Numbered from the stretch's first letter, positions 32,429 through 40,663 are shown. The stretch: DNA of 45,548 bases from Candidatus Gastranaerophilales bacterium (GCA_944325005.1 CALUYO010000013.1:1-45548), one strand, 5' to 3'. Translations and numbers: made by a program. The notes: generated by a model from the sequence alone, not told the origin.

Positions 32429-33304
32429 TTAGAACAATCCCTTTAAATAATTTATAATACCATTTGAGAATACAAAATATTTACAAAAATAATACATTAC
32501 AGGAATTGTAAAAATAAAACTATCACACCTGTCTAAGAATCCGCCATGTCCCGGCAAAGAATTTCCGGAATCTTTAACCCCTGCATCACGTTTTAACATT
32601 GACTCGCACAAGTCACCAATCTGAGCAAATACAGTACAAATCAGCCCTACCAAAAAAGAAACGTACCAGTTAACCTTTACAAAACATACACTTATGAAAG
32701 CACCAACAAGTAATGCCCCGAGAACAGCGCTTATAGCGCCCCCGATAGAACCTTCTATAGTCTTGTTAGGACTTATTACAGGTGCGAGTTTGTGTTTCCC
32801 GAAACGTGTTCCTGCATAATAACATCCGATATCCGTAAGCAAGATTGCAGTAAACATCATTACAACAAATCCAAGTCCATCATTATATTTTGCAGAGCTG
32901 ATGTCTCGTAAAAGCTGCAGATGAAGCGGGAAATAACCACAGTAAACAAACCCTAAAATTGTAGTGGAAACATTTGCGATATAAGGCTGTCTGCCTCTAA
33001 ACAAAACCCATAAAAAGGCTGCGAATGTACATAAAGTTAATGCAAGTGCAACATATTCAGTCCTGTCAAAAAAAGTTATTATTGCAAGAATAGCCTCTGA
33101 TGCCAGTATAATTTTAAGGCTCGGATAAAAACCTTTATGTTCAAGGATTTTCACGTATTCTTTTGATGCAAAAAATATCACCACAGCTAACAAAAGCAAT
33201 AATGCAACCCCGCCGAGCATAATACAGCCCATGGTAATTGTGCCCATTATAAAGCCCGTCAACATTCTTGTAGCGTTTTTATTCAAGCCCGCAATTTCGC
33301 CCAT
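32429..33304 (-). CDS. cdsA: Phosphatidate cytidylyltransferase
   Basis: CdsA (EC 2.7.7.41) makes CDP-diacylglycerol for phospholipid synthesis. The 291-aa membrane protein has about seven or eight hydrophobic segments and the C-terminal signature GDLCESMLKRDAGVKDSGN followed by LPGHGGFLDRCDS. PNKTIEGSIGG is also typical. It overlaps the frr stop. The undecaprenyl-pyrophosphate synthase gene usually between frr and cdsA is absent here. Confidence 0.96.
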   Translation of the reverse strand: MGEIAGLNKNATRMLTGFIMGTITMGCIMLGGVALLLLLAVVIFFASKEYVKILEHKGFYPSLKIILASEAILAIITFFDRTEYVALALTLCTFAAFLWVLFRGRQPYIANVSTTILGFVYCGYFPLHLQLLRDISSAKYNDGLGFVVMMFTAILLTDIGCYYAGTRFGKHKLAPVISPNKTIEGSIGGAISAVLGALLVGAFISVCFVKVNWYVSFLVGLICTVFAQIGDLCESMLKRDAGVKDSGNSLPGHGGFLDRCDSFIFTIPVMYYFCKYFVFSNGIINYLKGLF

Positions 33305-33870
33305 TATACTGTCATAACCTCTTTTTCTTTATCTGCAACCGCTTTATCTACAATACCTGTATATTTGTCAGTTAATTTCTGAATTTTATCCTGGTTATCT
33401 TTTACCATATCTTCCGGAAGATTTTCACTTTTTTCAAGCTTTTTCAAATCATCAGCCATATCACGACGAATATTTCTTATAGCAACTTTTGATTCTTCTC
33501 CGATTTTTTTAACATCTTTAACCAGTTCTCTTCTTCTTTCTTCCGTCAATGGCGGGAAAGCAAGTCTGATACAGATACCGTCACTATTCGGCGTTATACC
33601 GATTTCCGCTTTGATGATAGCTTTTTCAATTTCTTTAAGAATTGATTTATCATAGGGAGTTATGACAAGTGTTGTACCGTCCTGTACACTAACCTGAGAC
33701 ATTTGCCTTAATGGAGTAGGTGCTCCGTAATAATCTACAAGAACTTTATCCAAAATCATAGGATTTGCTCTGCCTGACCGGATAGAACCGAATTCACGAT
33801 GCAATTGAGCAATTGCCTTTTCCATTTTTTCTTCACCTAATAAAAATAATTCATCTAATGCCTCAGACAT
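33304..33870 (-). CDS. frr: Ribosome recycling factor
   Basis: This 188-aa protein splits post-termination ribosomes together with EF-G. It has the conserved GSIRSGRANPMILDKVLVDYYG, the QVSVQDGTTLVITPYD beta stretch and the long C-terminal helices (RRELVKDVKKIGEESKVAIRNIRRD). The length is standard. It lies 15 nt after pyrH and overlaps cdsA. Confidence 0.97.
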   Translation of the reverse strand: MSEALDELFLLGEEKMEKAIAQLHREFGSIRSGRANPMILDKVLVDYYGAPTPLRQMSQVSVQDGTTLVITPYDKSILKEIEKAIIKAEIGITPNSDGICIRLAFPPLTEERRRELVKDVKKIGEESKVAIRNIRRDMADDLKKLEKSENLPEDMVKDNQDKIQKLTDKYTGIVDKAVADKEKEVMTV

Positions 33871-33885
33871 GATTTTCTCCTTTTA

Positions 33886-34596
33886 TTAACTTATATACGT
33901 TCCAATTTTTTTATCGTTTAATATATCAACAATACCGTTTTCTGCATCAAAATCAAAGACCACAATAGGTATATTATTCTGTTTACATAATGCACATGCC
34001 GAAGTATCCATAACTTTTAACCCGTTTACAATTATATCGTCATAAGTAATATTATCTAATTTTTTTGCATTTGGGTTGTTTTTGGGATCATCGGTATAAA
34101 CTCCATCAACACCGTTTTTAGCCATAAGCATAGCTTCTGCATTAATTTCTGAAGCCCTTAAAGCAGCAGCTGTATCTGTTGTAAAAAAAGGATTACCTGT
34201 ACCGGCCGCAAAAATAACAACCCTGCCCTTTTCAAGATGCCTGATTGCTCGGTGCCTTATATACGGTTCTGCAATCTGGTTCATTGCAATAGCGCTTTGA
34301 ACTCTGCATGGAATTTTCATCTGATTTAATGCACTTTGTAGGGCTATTGCATTCATTACAGTAGCAAGCATCCCGACATAATCACCGGAAGCTTGATCCA
34401 TACCAAGTTTTGCACTGTTTTTCATTCCGCGAAAAATATTACCTCCGCCGACAACAACAGCTATTTCAGCCCCGAGTTCCCGTGCTTTTTGAATTTCTTC
34501 AGCAATCATTTTTACAGGTTTTTGATCAATCCCGAACTGCTGGTCTCCTAATAGAGCTTCTCCGCTTATCTTCAACAATATACGTTTATACTTCAT
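33886..34596 (-). CDS. pyrH: Uridylate kinase
   Basis: UMP kinase (EC 2.7.4.22) of the amino-acid-kinase family makes UDP. The 236-aa protein has RILLKISGEALLG, VVVGGGNIFRG, GDYVGMLATVMNAIALQ, FAAGTGNPFFTTDTAAALRA and the MLMAKNGVDGVYTDDPKNN loop. It opens the pyrH-frr-cdsA-rnc-rpe operon. A promoter candidate TTTACA-N17-TAGTAT lies about 20-50 nt upstream. Confidence 0.97.
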   Translation of the reverse strand: MKYKRILLKISGEALLGDQQFGIDQKPVKMIAEEIQKARELGAEIAVVVGGGNIFRGMKNSAKLGMDQASGDYVGMLATVMNAIALQSALNQMKIPCRVQSAIAMNQIAEPYIRHRAIRHLEKGRVVIFAAGTGNPFFTTDTAAALRASEINAEAMLMAKNGVDGVYTDDPKNNPNAKKLDNITYDDIIVNGLKVMDTSACALCKQNNIPIVVFDFDAENGIVDILNDKKIGTYIS

Positions 34597-34840
34597 AGGA
34601 TACTACCTCTTTCACTTAATACTAGCGCAAAACAACTCTATTGTAAAGCAGTTTTGCAAATATAAATTTACATAATTATTAAGGATTGTTAAGCCTTGTA
34701 TAATACCGAAAAGGACTATACTGTCAGGTTTTCAGAAATTAATATATATTTTCTCAATAATAAATAGCACTTTTTTATACAAAATTGTTTTTATAAGAAT
34801 ATAGAGAAAAATTTATCCCACATAAAGAAAAGGAGAATAT

Positions 34841-35029
34841 ATGGCACGAGTATTGATTTCTATGCCTGAAGAGTTTTTACAAAGAATTGATCAGGTTGCG
34901 GAAGGAGAAAACCGTTCGCGCAGTGAATTAATTAGGGAGGCTCTGCGCACCTACATTTACAAACAGAAAGTAAGGCAATCAACAACATCTGCAAGAAATG
35001 CCGAACTTCTGGAATCTCTTTTAGAATAG
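34841..35029 (+). CDS. Ribbon-helix-helix (CopG/MetJ-like) DNA-binding protein
   Basis: This 62-aa protein has the RHH layout: an N-terminal strand ARVLISMPEEFLQRID, then ENRSRSELIREALRTYI. It would bind DNA as a dimer through the strand. AAAGGAG precedes the ATG, and a strong terminator follows directly, so it is monocistronic with no toxin gene beside it. It may be an orphan antitoxin or a stand-alone regulator. Confidence 0.88.
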   Translation: MARVLISMPEEFLQRIDQVAEGENRSRSELIREALRTYIYKQKVRQSTTSARNAELLESLLE

Positions 35030-35053
35030 AAAGACCGCTAAAGCGGTCTTTTT
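35030..35053 (+). terminator. Terminator after the RHH gene
   Basis: AAAGACCGCT pairs with AGCGGTCTTT around TA, followed by TT. Also usable on the minus strand for the pilin remnant. Confidence 0.85.
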
Positions 35054-35055
35054 GA

Positions 35056-35448
35056 TTACCAGGCACTCCCACCCCATTGTTTTTTGACTTCTTCAAACGG
35101 AATATGTAAGTAGTCCATATTATGATGTCTTAATATCCAGAACCCGCATGAAGTTCCTGTTATCCAACCGCTTCCGGAAGCTCTTCTATCACAATATGCA
35201 GGCATATCAGTCCACCAACGTTCATAATATGCCGGTTTCAGACGTTCCGGCGTCACAATATCAAATGAAATCATAAAAATATCCCTCCCAAGACTATTAT
35301 GACCTTTTTTACCATTAACATCAACAAAAAAATCTGCCAATACATCACCAAGTGAAATGCATTCCCCGGATGCTAAACTTACTATCGGAAATCCGTAATC
35401 ATGAGGCATATCTTCCTTAGCTAAAGTATATAACATAGAATCAGACAT
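35056..35448 (-). pseudogene. Pseudopilin remnant lacking the N-terminal helix
   Basis: The 130-aa frame from ATG 35448 carries the family's C-terminal motif DVNGKKGHNSLGRDIF and a Trp/Cys-rich end, but no FTLAEV segment. The same frame continues upstream of the ATG without a start codon (KIFVKTFFQTYDYTTTC, to about 35507), and this resembles FVRQYFRVVQDCGEDITPC of the pilin at 6907. The head of the gene has thus been lost, and the promoter region of the GntR-like gene now occupies its place. It probably cannot be exported. Confidence 0.7.
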
Positions 35449-35590
35449 ACATGTCGTAGTATAATCATATGTTTGGAAAAATGTTTTTACAAAAATTTTA
35501 TGAAATTTGTAACATTGTCTTCATATACTAGCAAAAAAATATTTGATGTTTTTTTACAAATAGTGTATTATTGCTAAAGAGGTAGTGTGT

Positions 35591-36736
35591 ATGGAAAACA
35601 TTAAATATATTCTTCCACAGAAATCAGCTCTGATTCAGATTAAGGTCAGCGATATAAATTTTCCCCTGCCTGATTTGAAAAATATTACAGAATCAAAAGC
35701 TGTAGCTATTGCTAAATGGCTCATGCACTGGATTGATTGTGATACATCTATAAAACCCAATACCCTATTACCTCCAAAACCTGATTTAGCATATCTTTTA
35801 GGAGTAAGTATAGGAACTATCCAAAATTCACTCAGATATATTGAAGATATGGGTTACGTTGAATCTAAACAGTGTATCGGGACCATTATACGCGACAGAA
35901 CAAACTCGGAAGGATGTATAAGAAAACTTACCTCAAAACGTGAAATAGCTATCAGCGCGATAAAGAAATATATTTTAGAGAAAAAAATGAGTGTAGGACA
36001 GACTTTACCTTCATCAAGGCATATTTCAGCCTGCATAGGGTGCTCTGCAAATACAACGAGACTGGCCCTTGAGTACCTTGGTACGATCAATATTCTCGAA
36101 CATAAATTTAAAAATTCAAATGAAACCGGCTGGATTGTAAAATCTGTTGATTTTGCAACAGAAAATATTACTAATGAAAACAATACACTTGTAAAAAAGG
36201 TTCAGGAAGATTTAAAAAATTACATTACAAATAAATTAAAGGTCGGAGACAGAATTCCAGCACACGCTCAGTTGTCAAAAGAATTATCCGTAAGCATAAA
36301 AACAATTCATGATGCATTGAAAGTATTGATTAAAGATGGAATACTTCTTGCAAGACGCGGACGCTACGGAACTACAGTTGTAAAAATGCCTTATGATAAA
36401 AATGTTTCAATAAAAAAAGAAACATCAATTTTTGCATCCGCGCCGGAAACAGCATTTTACTACTATGAAAAAACTCAAAACCATATAAAGAAAATGATTG
36501 CGGAAAATTATGAAATAGGTTCCAAACTTCCTTCAATCATTGAACTTTCCAAACAGCTGGATTTGAGTCCTAACACAATAAGAAAAGCTTTCCACAATCT
36601 GGCAAGAGAAGGCTACCTCGCATTCTCCCGCGGGCGTTATGGTGGAACTTTTGTAATTGATATTCCTGAAACAGATGAACAGGCATTCAAATGGCTTGCA
36701 GTAAACCCGAAATATGCCGAAATATATAAAAATTAA
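35591..36736 (+). CDS. Regulator made of four tandem GntR-type winged helices
   Basis: This 381-aa protein has four units of one pattern: about 35-105 (LPPKPDLAYLLGVSIGTIQN), 117-190 (LPSSRHISACIGCSANTTRL), 203-270 (IPAHAQLSKELSVSIKTIHD, ending RRGRYGTTVV) and 290-358 (LPSIIELSKQLDLSPNTIRK, ending SRGRYGGTFV). Each matches the GntR winged-helix signature, and no ligand-binding domain follows. Units 3 and 4 are closest to consensus; units 1 and 2 are more diverged. ATG 35591 is 8 nt after AGAGG. The stop overlaps the convergent pilin by 4 nt. Confidence 0.85.
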   Translation: MENIKYILPQKSALIQIKVSDINFPLPDLKNITESKAVAIAKWLMHWIDCDTSIKPNTLLPPKPDLAYLLGVSIGTIQNSLRYIEDMGYVESKQCIGTIIRDRTNSEGCIRKLTSKREIAISAIKKYILEKKMSVGQTLPSSRHISACIGCSANTTRLALEYLGTINILEHKFKNSNETGWIVKSVDFATENITNENNTLVKKVQEDLKNYITNKLKVGDRIPAHAQLSKELSVSIKTIHDALKVLIKDGILLARRGRYGTTVVKMPYDKNVSIKKETSIFASAPETAFYYYEKTQNHIKKMIAENYEIGSKLPSIIELSKQLDLSPNTIRKAFHNLAREGYLAFSRGRYGGTFVIDIPETDEQAFKWLAVNPKYAEIYKN

Positions 36737-37458
36737 GGCAAAGTATCCCAGTATTTTTTCTTTTCATCATGCGGCCATGTATTTGTCAAAGCAAACTGTG
36801 CGCAAGAAACTCCCGTATCTTGAGGAACAGAACAGGTATTGGCCGTCAAAAAATTACAGCAGGCGAGTTTTTGAGCATCAGTTGTTGCAAATAAATAATC
36901 TCCGGCATCGGGATGTAATTTATTATTTTGATCAAGCTGGAAATAAAAAACATCATAACCAAATTTATTTGGACCTTTAGGACCGTTTGTATCAATTATA
37001 AAATCAAGCCCTGTACCACCTGCAGTCCACCAGCAGCCGCTTGATGCAATCATCATTCCGTTACTTAAAAGAATTGCTCCATCGTTATGGGAATCAGCAT
37101 TAAAAGCAACTCTTCCGGGCGCTGACTGGAAAAATGTAGTATCTTTATAACCCAATTTAGTCAAATTACCAGTTTCACCATATTCACTTTTAACAACTTT
37201 TAAATATTTTGCAAAATCTTTTATAAATATATGCTCATCTCTATCTCTGAGATTATAGCAGTACATTTTCGCTAAATCAATATTCTCGTTGCTCATCTGG
37301 GTTATAGTTTGCGAAACAAGAGAGTGAGCAACATTAAATTGAGCTTCAAGAGATTTATTTCTCTGATCATTTATCAAAGTCGGCATAGTCATAGCTGCAA
37401 CAACACCAATTACACCTAAAGTAACTAAAACTTCCGCCAAAGTAAATGCTTTTTTCAT
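36733..37458 (-). CDS. Pseudopilin with internal promoter downstream of a G10 leader
   Basis: The 241-aa prepilin begins MKKAFTLAEVLVTLGVIGVV, with cleavage expected between Ala and Phe, followed by MTMPTLINDQRN, a helical stalk and a C-terminal domain carrying DTNGPKGPNKFGYDVF and several Cys. GGGGGC precedes ATG 37458, and TTGTAA-N16-TATAAT (37525-37498) lies just upstream. The same frame is open back to 37572, through a G10 tract; an upstream ATG at 37598 would join it if the tract had 11 G. So this gene may be made both as a canonical form and, when in phase, as a form with a 46-residue N-terminal extension. Confidence 0.88.
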   Translation of the reverse strand: MKKAFTLAEVLVTLGVIGVVAAMTMPTLINDQRNKSLEAQFNVAHSLVSQTITQMSNENIDLAKMYCYNLRDRDEHIFIKDFAKYLKVVKSEYGETGNLTKLGYKDTTFFQSAPGRVAFNADSHNDGAILLSNGMMIASSGCWWTAGGTGLDFIIDTNGPKGPNKFGYDVFYFQLDQNNKLHPDAGDYLFATTDAQKLACCNFLTANTCSVPQDTGVSCAQFALTNTWPHDEKKKYWDTLP

Positions 37459-37479
37459 GCTGCCCCCTTCATTGACATC

Positions 37480-37525
37480 GTGATATATTGTATCACTATT
37501 ATAGCAAATTTTAAAAATTTTACAA
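37480..37525 (-). promoter_or_regulatory. Internal pilin promoter with operator-like palindrome
   Basis: TTGTAA (37525-37520), 16 nt, TATAAT (37503-37498), followed at once by the inverted repeat GTGATA-N5-TATCAC (37496-37480) covering the expected transcription start. Confidence 0.55.
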
Positions 37526-37550
37526 GCCGCAAAAGCCCTTCTGTAAAGCG

Positions 37551-37598
37551 TTAAATCGCCCCCCCCCCGCAAAACTTATTACTTGCAATCTTACTCAT
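37551..37598 (-). CDS. Short leader ORF with G10 tract upstream of the pilin
   Basis: ATG 37598 has AAGGAG 7 nt upstream and its own promoter (TTGAAA-N16-TATACT, 37662-37635). It encodes MSKIASNKFCGGGAI and then stops. One more G in the tract (37559-37568) would fuse it to the pilin frame. The leader resembles that of the pilin gene at 7652 in promoter, spacing and tract length, but not in the encoded residues. Confidence 0.55.
   Translation of the reverse strand: MSKIASNKFCGGGAI
37559..37568 (-). repeat. Homopolymeric G10 tract in a second pilin leader
   Basis: Ten C on the plus strand, ten G in the coding sense. Same length and same missing single base as the tract at 7613-7622. Confidence 0.9.
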
Positions 37599-37634
37599 AA
37601 ATCAGCTCCTTTTCCTATTCAATATTACATTAAC

Positions 37635-37662
37635 AGTATAACATATTCTATAACATTTTCAA
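37635..37662 (-). promoter_or_regulatory. Promoter of the G10 leader ORF
   Basis: TTGAAA (37662-37657), 16 nt, TATACT (37640-37635) on the minus strand. The leader that follows (GTTAATGTAAT) resembles the one at the 7652 pilin (ATTAATGTTAT). Confidence 0.65.
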
Positions 37663-37679
37663 TACAATAACTACAGGGT

Positions 37680-37949
37680 TTAGGGGCATAAGTTTTCCCA
37701 ATCCGGTTCATCGTCATCCTCACCGGGTTCTGTGATATGTTCACCACGTTCCAGCATTACTTGCAATGTCCACTTTAATTGTTGTTTATACTTTTCCCTC
37801 GCGCGTTCTGCCGTTCCGGCGCAGAATAAAAAACTCGGGATTTCCTTGATTTCTATAAAATGATAAGGTTTTCCGTCAAAATCAGTATCAATACCTTCAA
37901 TCAGCGTCCAATTTAAATTCAGATAATAATCTATATCTTTATGTTCCAT
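37680..37949 (-). CDS. HicB-like (UPF0150) domain protein
   Basis: This 89-aa protein has the HicB-type N-terminal fold: DYYLNLNWTLIEG, DGKPYHFIEIKEIPSFLFCAG, then a helix AREKYKQQLKWTLQVMLERG and an acidic tail. HicB antitoxins pair with a HicA toxin, but none lies beside it and there is no C-terminal DNA-binding domain. It directly follows the GerMN gene (stop/start adjacent), so it is the last gene of the rbfA-truB operon. A housekeeping or stand-alone role is likelier than toxin-antitoxin. Confidence 0.75.
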   Translation of the reverse strand: MEHKDIDYYLNLNWTLIEGIDTDFDGKPYHFIEIKEIPSFLFCAGTAERAREKYKQQLKWTLQVMLERGEHITEPGEDDDEPDWENLCP

Positions 37950-38558
37950 TTATCCATCCAGAGAATTTTCATTCAAAGGCTGAGTAATCATAATACCTTC
38001 ACCGCCAATAACCTCAGCTTTATTTCCTTCAATATACAGATAAACCGGTTTATTTGTATTTCTCTTCGCCGTTTTAATCAGCTGATTTAACCGTTTATAA
38101 AGGCTATCTGTCCCCCCGCCGTTTTCAAAGGCTGAATTAAGGTTAATAACAACCTTATCGGGACTTTCATTAATAGCTATAATGCGTGTATCCGAAGGTA
38201 TTTCAGAATAAACTCCCTTAGATTTCTCATAAGTAGTCGGCCCCATAATCAAAGCTTCTATTGCAAATTTTATTTTTGAGCCGTCTATGTCTTTGTCATA
38301 TTCTCTGTTAACAGCTCTGTATATCTCTTCTTTATTTGCATTCTGACCGATAAAAAATACATTTACATAGACTTTTTCAACAGGTTTTGGTTTAGGATCC
38401 TGCTCCGTATCTTTTGGAATTTGTGTTTCCGGAACAGGGGTAAGCGGTCCTGAAACATTTTCATCGTTATGATAAAGCATCCTTAAACCCAAAACACAAC
38501 ATACTGCGACCATTATTACAGCCGTTACACCTAAAAAAACTCTTTCATTGTTACGCAT
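37950..38558 (-). CDS. GerMN-domain envelope protein
   Basis: This 202-aa protein has an N-terminal membrane anchor (FLGVTAVIMVAVCCVLGLRM), a Pro-rich linker (38-62) and a GerMN domain (VNVFFIGQN, IKFAIEALIMGPTTYEKSKG, VVINLNSAFENGGG). GerMN proteins occur in spore formers but also in non-sporing Cyanobacteria, where they are envelope proteins with no firm function. It lies 4 nt after the DUF2993 gene. Confidence 0.88.
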   Translation of the reverse strand: MRNNERVFLGVTAVIMVAVCCVLGLRMLYHNDENVSGPLTPVPETQIPKDTEQDPKPKPVEKVYVNVFFIGQNANKEEIYRAVNREYDKDIDGSKIKFAIEALIMGPTTYEKSKGVYSEIPSDTRIIAINESPDKVVINLNSAFENGGGTDSLYKRLNQLIKTAKRNTNKPVYLYIEGNKAEVIGGEGIMITQPLNENSLDG

Positions 38559-38562
38559 AATA

Positions 38563-39420
38563 TTATTCCTTATCTTTAAGAATTGTCATCTGTCCGTCAA
38601 CAATAACTTTATCATCCTCAATTGCAACATTCTGGATATTAAATTTTGCTCTTTTATTTTCTAATATTTTAGCCGAAAAATCAAGCGGGTTGACATAATT
38701 TAAAATTCCAGAAAATGTATTGATATCAGAAGCAAGACGAGTATTTACAAAATTTGGATTATCAAATACAATTTTTCCGTCTCTTACATCCAGATTAGCA
38801 CTTACAATAACGGCTTTTGTTTTTCTCACAAACGGCAAAGCGTAATTCATTATATAATATATTTTACCGTTTTTTAATTTAACATTTGTAGATGTAATTT
38901 CAAATAAATTTAAGCTGCCGCCTATACTGTTAATATCGCTTATAACTCTTTTATAATCCTCAGAGTTCATTGTATTATTTAGATCTTGTTCTGTTATTTC
39001 AATTTTAAATGAAGCCGGAATATCTTCTTTTATGAAATAATTATTATTTTCATCATGCGGAACATAGTTAAAATTACATAATGTTTTAGCATTAAAGTAA
39101 GAAATGTAAACACCATCAATATTCATATCTTTAGCTGTTATTTCCAGAGATTTGAAACGACCGGCTTTAAGATCTCTAGTACTGTATGAATTCAGATTTG
39201 CATATATTTTCCCGTCAGTTAAAGATTTTTGTATTGCCTTTTTAGTTATACTTTCACCGATTTTTTCTGCTATAAAATTCTGTCCTGTAATATTACTAAA
39301 AAAACGTGAAAAACCTGAGGTCAAATCATAAGGTTCACGGCAGCATGCTGTTTCACAATTTCCTGCAAAACAGATTTGCCCTGCAATAAGTAAACCAATT
39401 GTTAAAATAATCTTTTTCAT
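38563..39420 (-). CDS. DUF2993/LmeA-family exported lipid-binding-like protein
   Basis: This 285-aa protein has a signal peptide (1-19, IILTIGLLIAGQICFAG). Its body fits the DUF2993 (LmeA) pattern: FKSLEITAKDMNIDGVYISYFNAKT, FKIEITEQDLNNTMNS, VKLKNGKIYYIM, then a C-terminal DDKVIVDGQMTIL. LmeA in mycobacteria binds phospholipid and helps lipoglycan synthesis, and DUF2993 is common in Cyanobacteria. The start codon overlaps the truB stop. Confidence 0.87.
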   Translation of the reverse strand: MKKIILTIGLLIAGQICFAGNCETACCREPYDLTSGFSRFFSNITGQNFIAEKIGESITKKAIQKSLTDGKIYANLNSYSTRDLKAGRFKSLEITAKDMNIDGVYISYFNAKTLCNFNYVPHDENNNYFIKEDIPASFKIEITEQDLNNTMNSEDYKRVISDINSIGGSLNLFEITSTNVKLKNGKIYYIMNYALPFVRKTKAVIVSANLDVRDGKIVFDNPNFVNTRLASDINTFSGILNYVNPLDFSAKILENKRAKFNIQNVAIEDDKVIVDGQMTILKDKE

Positions 39421-40268
39421 TATAAAAACACTTTCTTTAATTTTATTCTATCACTATCTGCAACTCCGACAGCACAGATTTCATTATCATTATAAATCAA
39501 AAGCAAAGTTGTACCATGCTCTATATTTTTATTTTTCAATGCACGGCCGTTACGAATATACTCAATATCGTTACTGTTTACATTAATCTTCCGGTAATTA
39601 AGTATTTCGACAGGGTTAATTAAATATTTTGCGACATCAATATTGTCCGGCTCAATACTATTTTCAACCCTGAACTCTCCAGCCCTTGTTCTTATAAGCT
39701 TTATTAAATGCGCACCGCAATTAAGTAACTTGCCTAAATCATTGGCTATGGAACGAATATAAGTTCCTTTAGAGCATTTTATTAATATTTCCGCCTGCTG
39801 TAAAGTTTCATCAAAGGATTTCAGCTCAATACCATATATTACAACCTTACGTGGGCTGACATTAACCTCTTGTCCCTTACGAGCATACTCATAAAGTTTT
39901 TTGCCTTTAACTTTTATAGCAGAATAAATAGGAGGATATTGAGAAATCTCACCTTGAAAATTTTTAAGAGCTTTTCTTATATCCTCAGCATTAACTTTTT
40001 TATCAGAGCTGAATGTTATTTCACCTTCTCTGTCATAAGTGGTTGTAGAAGTTCCGAATTGGACAGTTGCAAGATATTCTTTATCATCATTTAAGAATTC
40101 AATAAGACGCGTAGCTTTACCGATACAAACAGGCAGAACGCCCTCTGCAAAAGGATCTAGTGTCCCTGTATGACCGACTTGTTTAATACCGGTAAGTTTT
40201 CTGAGTTTCGCAACCACATCATGAGAAGTCATCCCGACTGGCTTATAAACATTCAGAAATCCAAACAT
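39420..40268 (-). CDS. truB: tRNA pseudouridine-55 synthase
   Basis: TruB (EC 5.4.99.25) makes pseudouridine 55 in the T loop of tRNA. The 282-aa protein has FLNVYKPVGMTSHDVV, the catalytic Asp in GHTGTLDPFAEGVLPV, ATRLIEFL, YPPIYSAIKVKGKKLYEYAR and a C-terminal PUA-like tail. It follows rbfA by 6 nt, the usual order in bacteria. Confidence 0.97.
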   Translation of the reverse strand: MFGFLNVYKPVGMTSHDVVAKLRKLTGIKQVGHTGTLDPFAEGVLPVCIGKATRLIEFLNDDKEYLATVQFGTSTTTYDREGEITFSSDKKVNAEDIRKALKNFQGEISQYPPIYSAIKVKGKKLYEYARKGQEVNVSPRKVVIYGIELKSFDETLQQAEILIKCSKGTYIRSIANDLGKLLNCGAHLIKLIRTRAGEFRVENSIEPDNIDVAKYLINPVEILNYRKINVNSNDIEYIRNGRALKNKNIEHGTTLLLIYNDNEICAVGVADSDRIKLKKVFL

Positions 40269-40274
40269 TGATTA

Positions 40275-40619
40275 CTACAGCTCTCCCCTTGAAATTTTAT
40301 CAATAATTTCACTGACTTTAGAACCTTTTTCCAGAGAATCTGTGTAAACAAATTTCAATTCCGGAGTAAGACGTAAACGAATCCGTTTCCCAACTTCATA
40401 ACGAATTTTAGGGGTGCTTTTATCTATTACATCTTTTGTTTTTTCAATCTGTTCATCTGAACCTAACACGCTGTATATAACTTTCGCAAAAGAATTATCA
40501 TGAGAAACTTCTACATCTAAAACAGACACAACACCTGCAAGCCCTCTGATTTCTTTTCTTAGAATATCAGAAATATCTCTCATTAATTCTTTTCTTACAC
40601 GTTCATTTCTTAAAGTCAT
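40275..40619 (-). CDS. rbfA: Ribosome-binding factor A
   Basis: This 114-aa KH-type protein helps late 30S maturation. It has RVRKELMRDISDILRKEI, VSVLDVEVSHDNSFAKVIYS and LRLTPELKFVYTDSLEKGSKV. An AAGGAG site lies upstream. It normally follows infB directly; here a pilin and an HTH gene lie between, so it needs its own promoter. Confidence 0.96.
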   Translation of the reverse strand: MTLRNERVRKELMRDISDILRKEIRGLAGVVSVLDVEVSHDNSFAKVIYSVLGSDEQIEKTKDVIDKSTPKIRYEVGKRIRLRLTPELKFVYTDSLEKGSKVSEIIDKISRGEL

Positions 40620-40663
40620 AATTATCTCCTTGGTATGATAATTATAACATGAAATAATAAAAA

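Noticed and set aside
36714-36980. 88-codon plus-strand open frame after the four-wHTH gene
   Set aside because: Antisense to the pilin C-terminus; no ribosome site and no family resemblance.
37680-37949. HicAB toxin-antitoxin module
   Set aside because: Only a HicB-like domain is present; no HicA-like frame on either side, and the gene is part of the truB operon.
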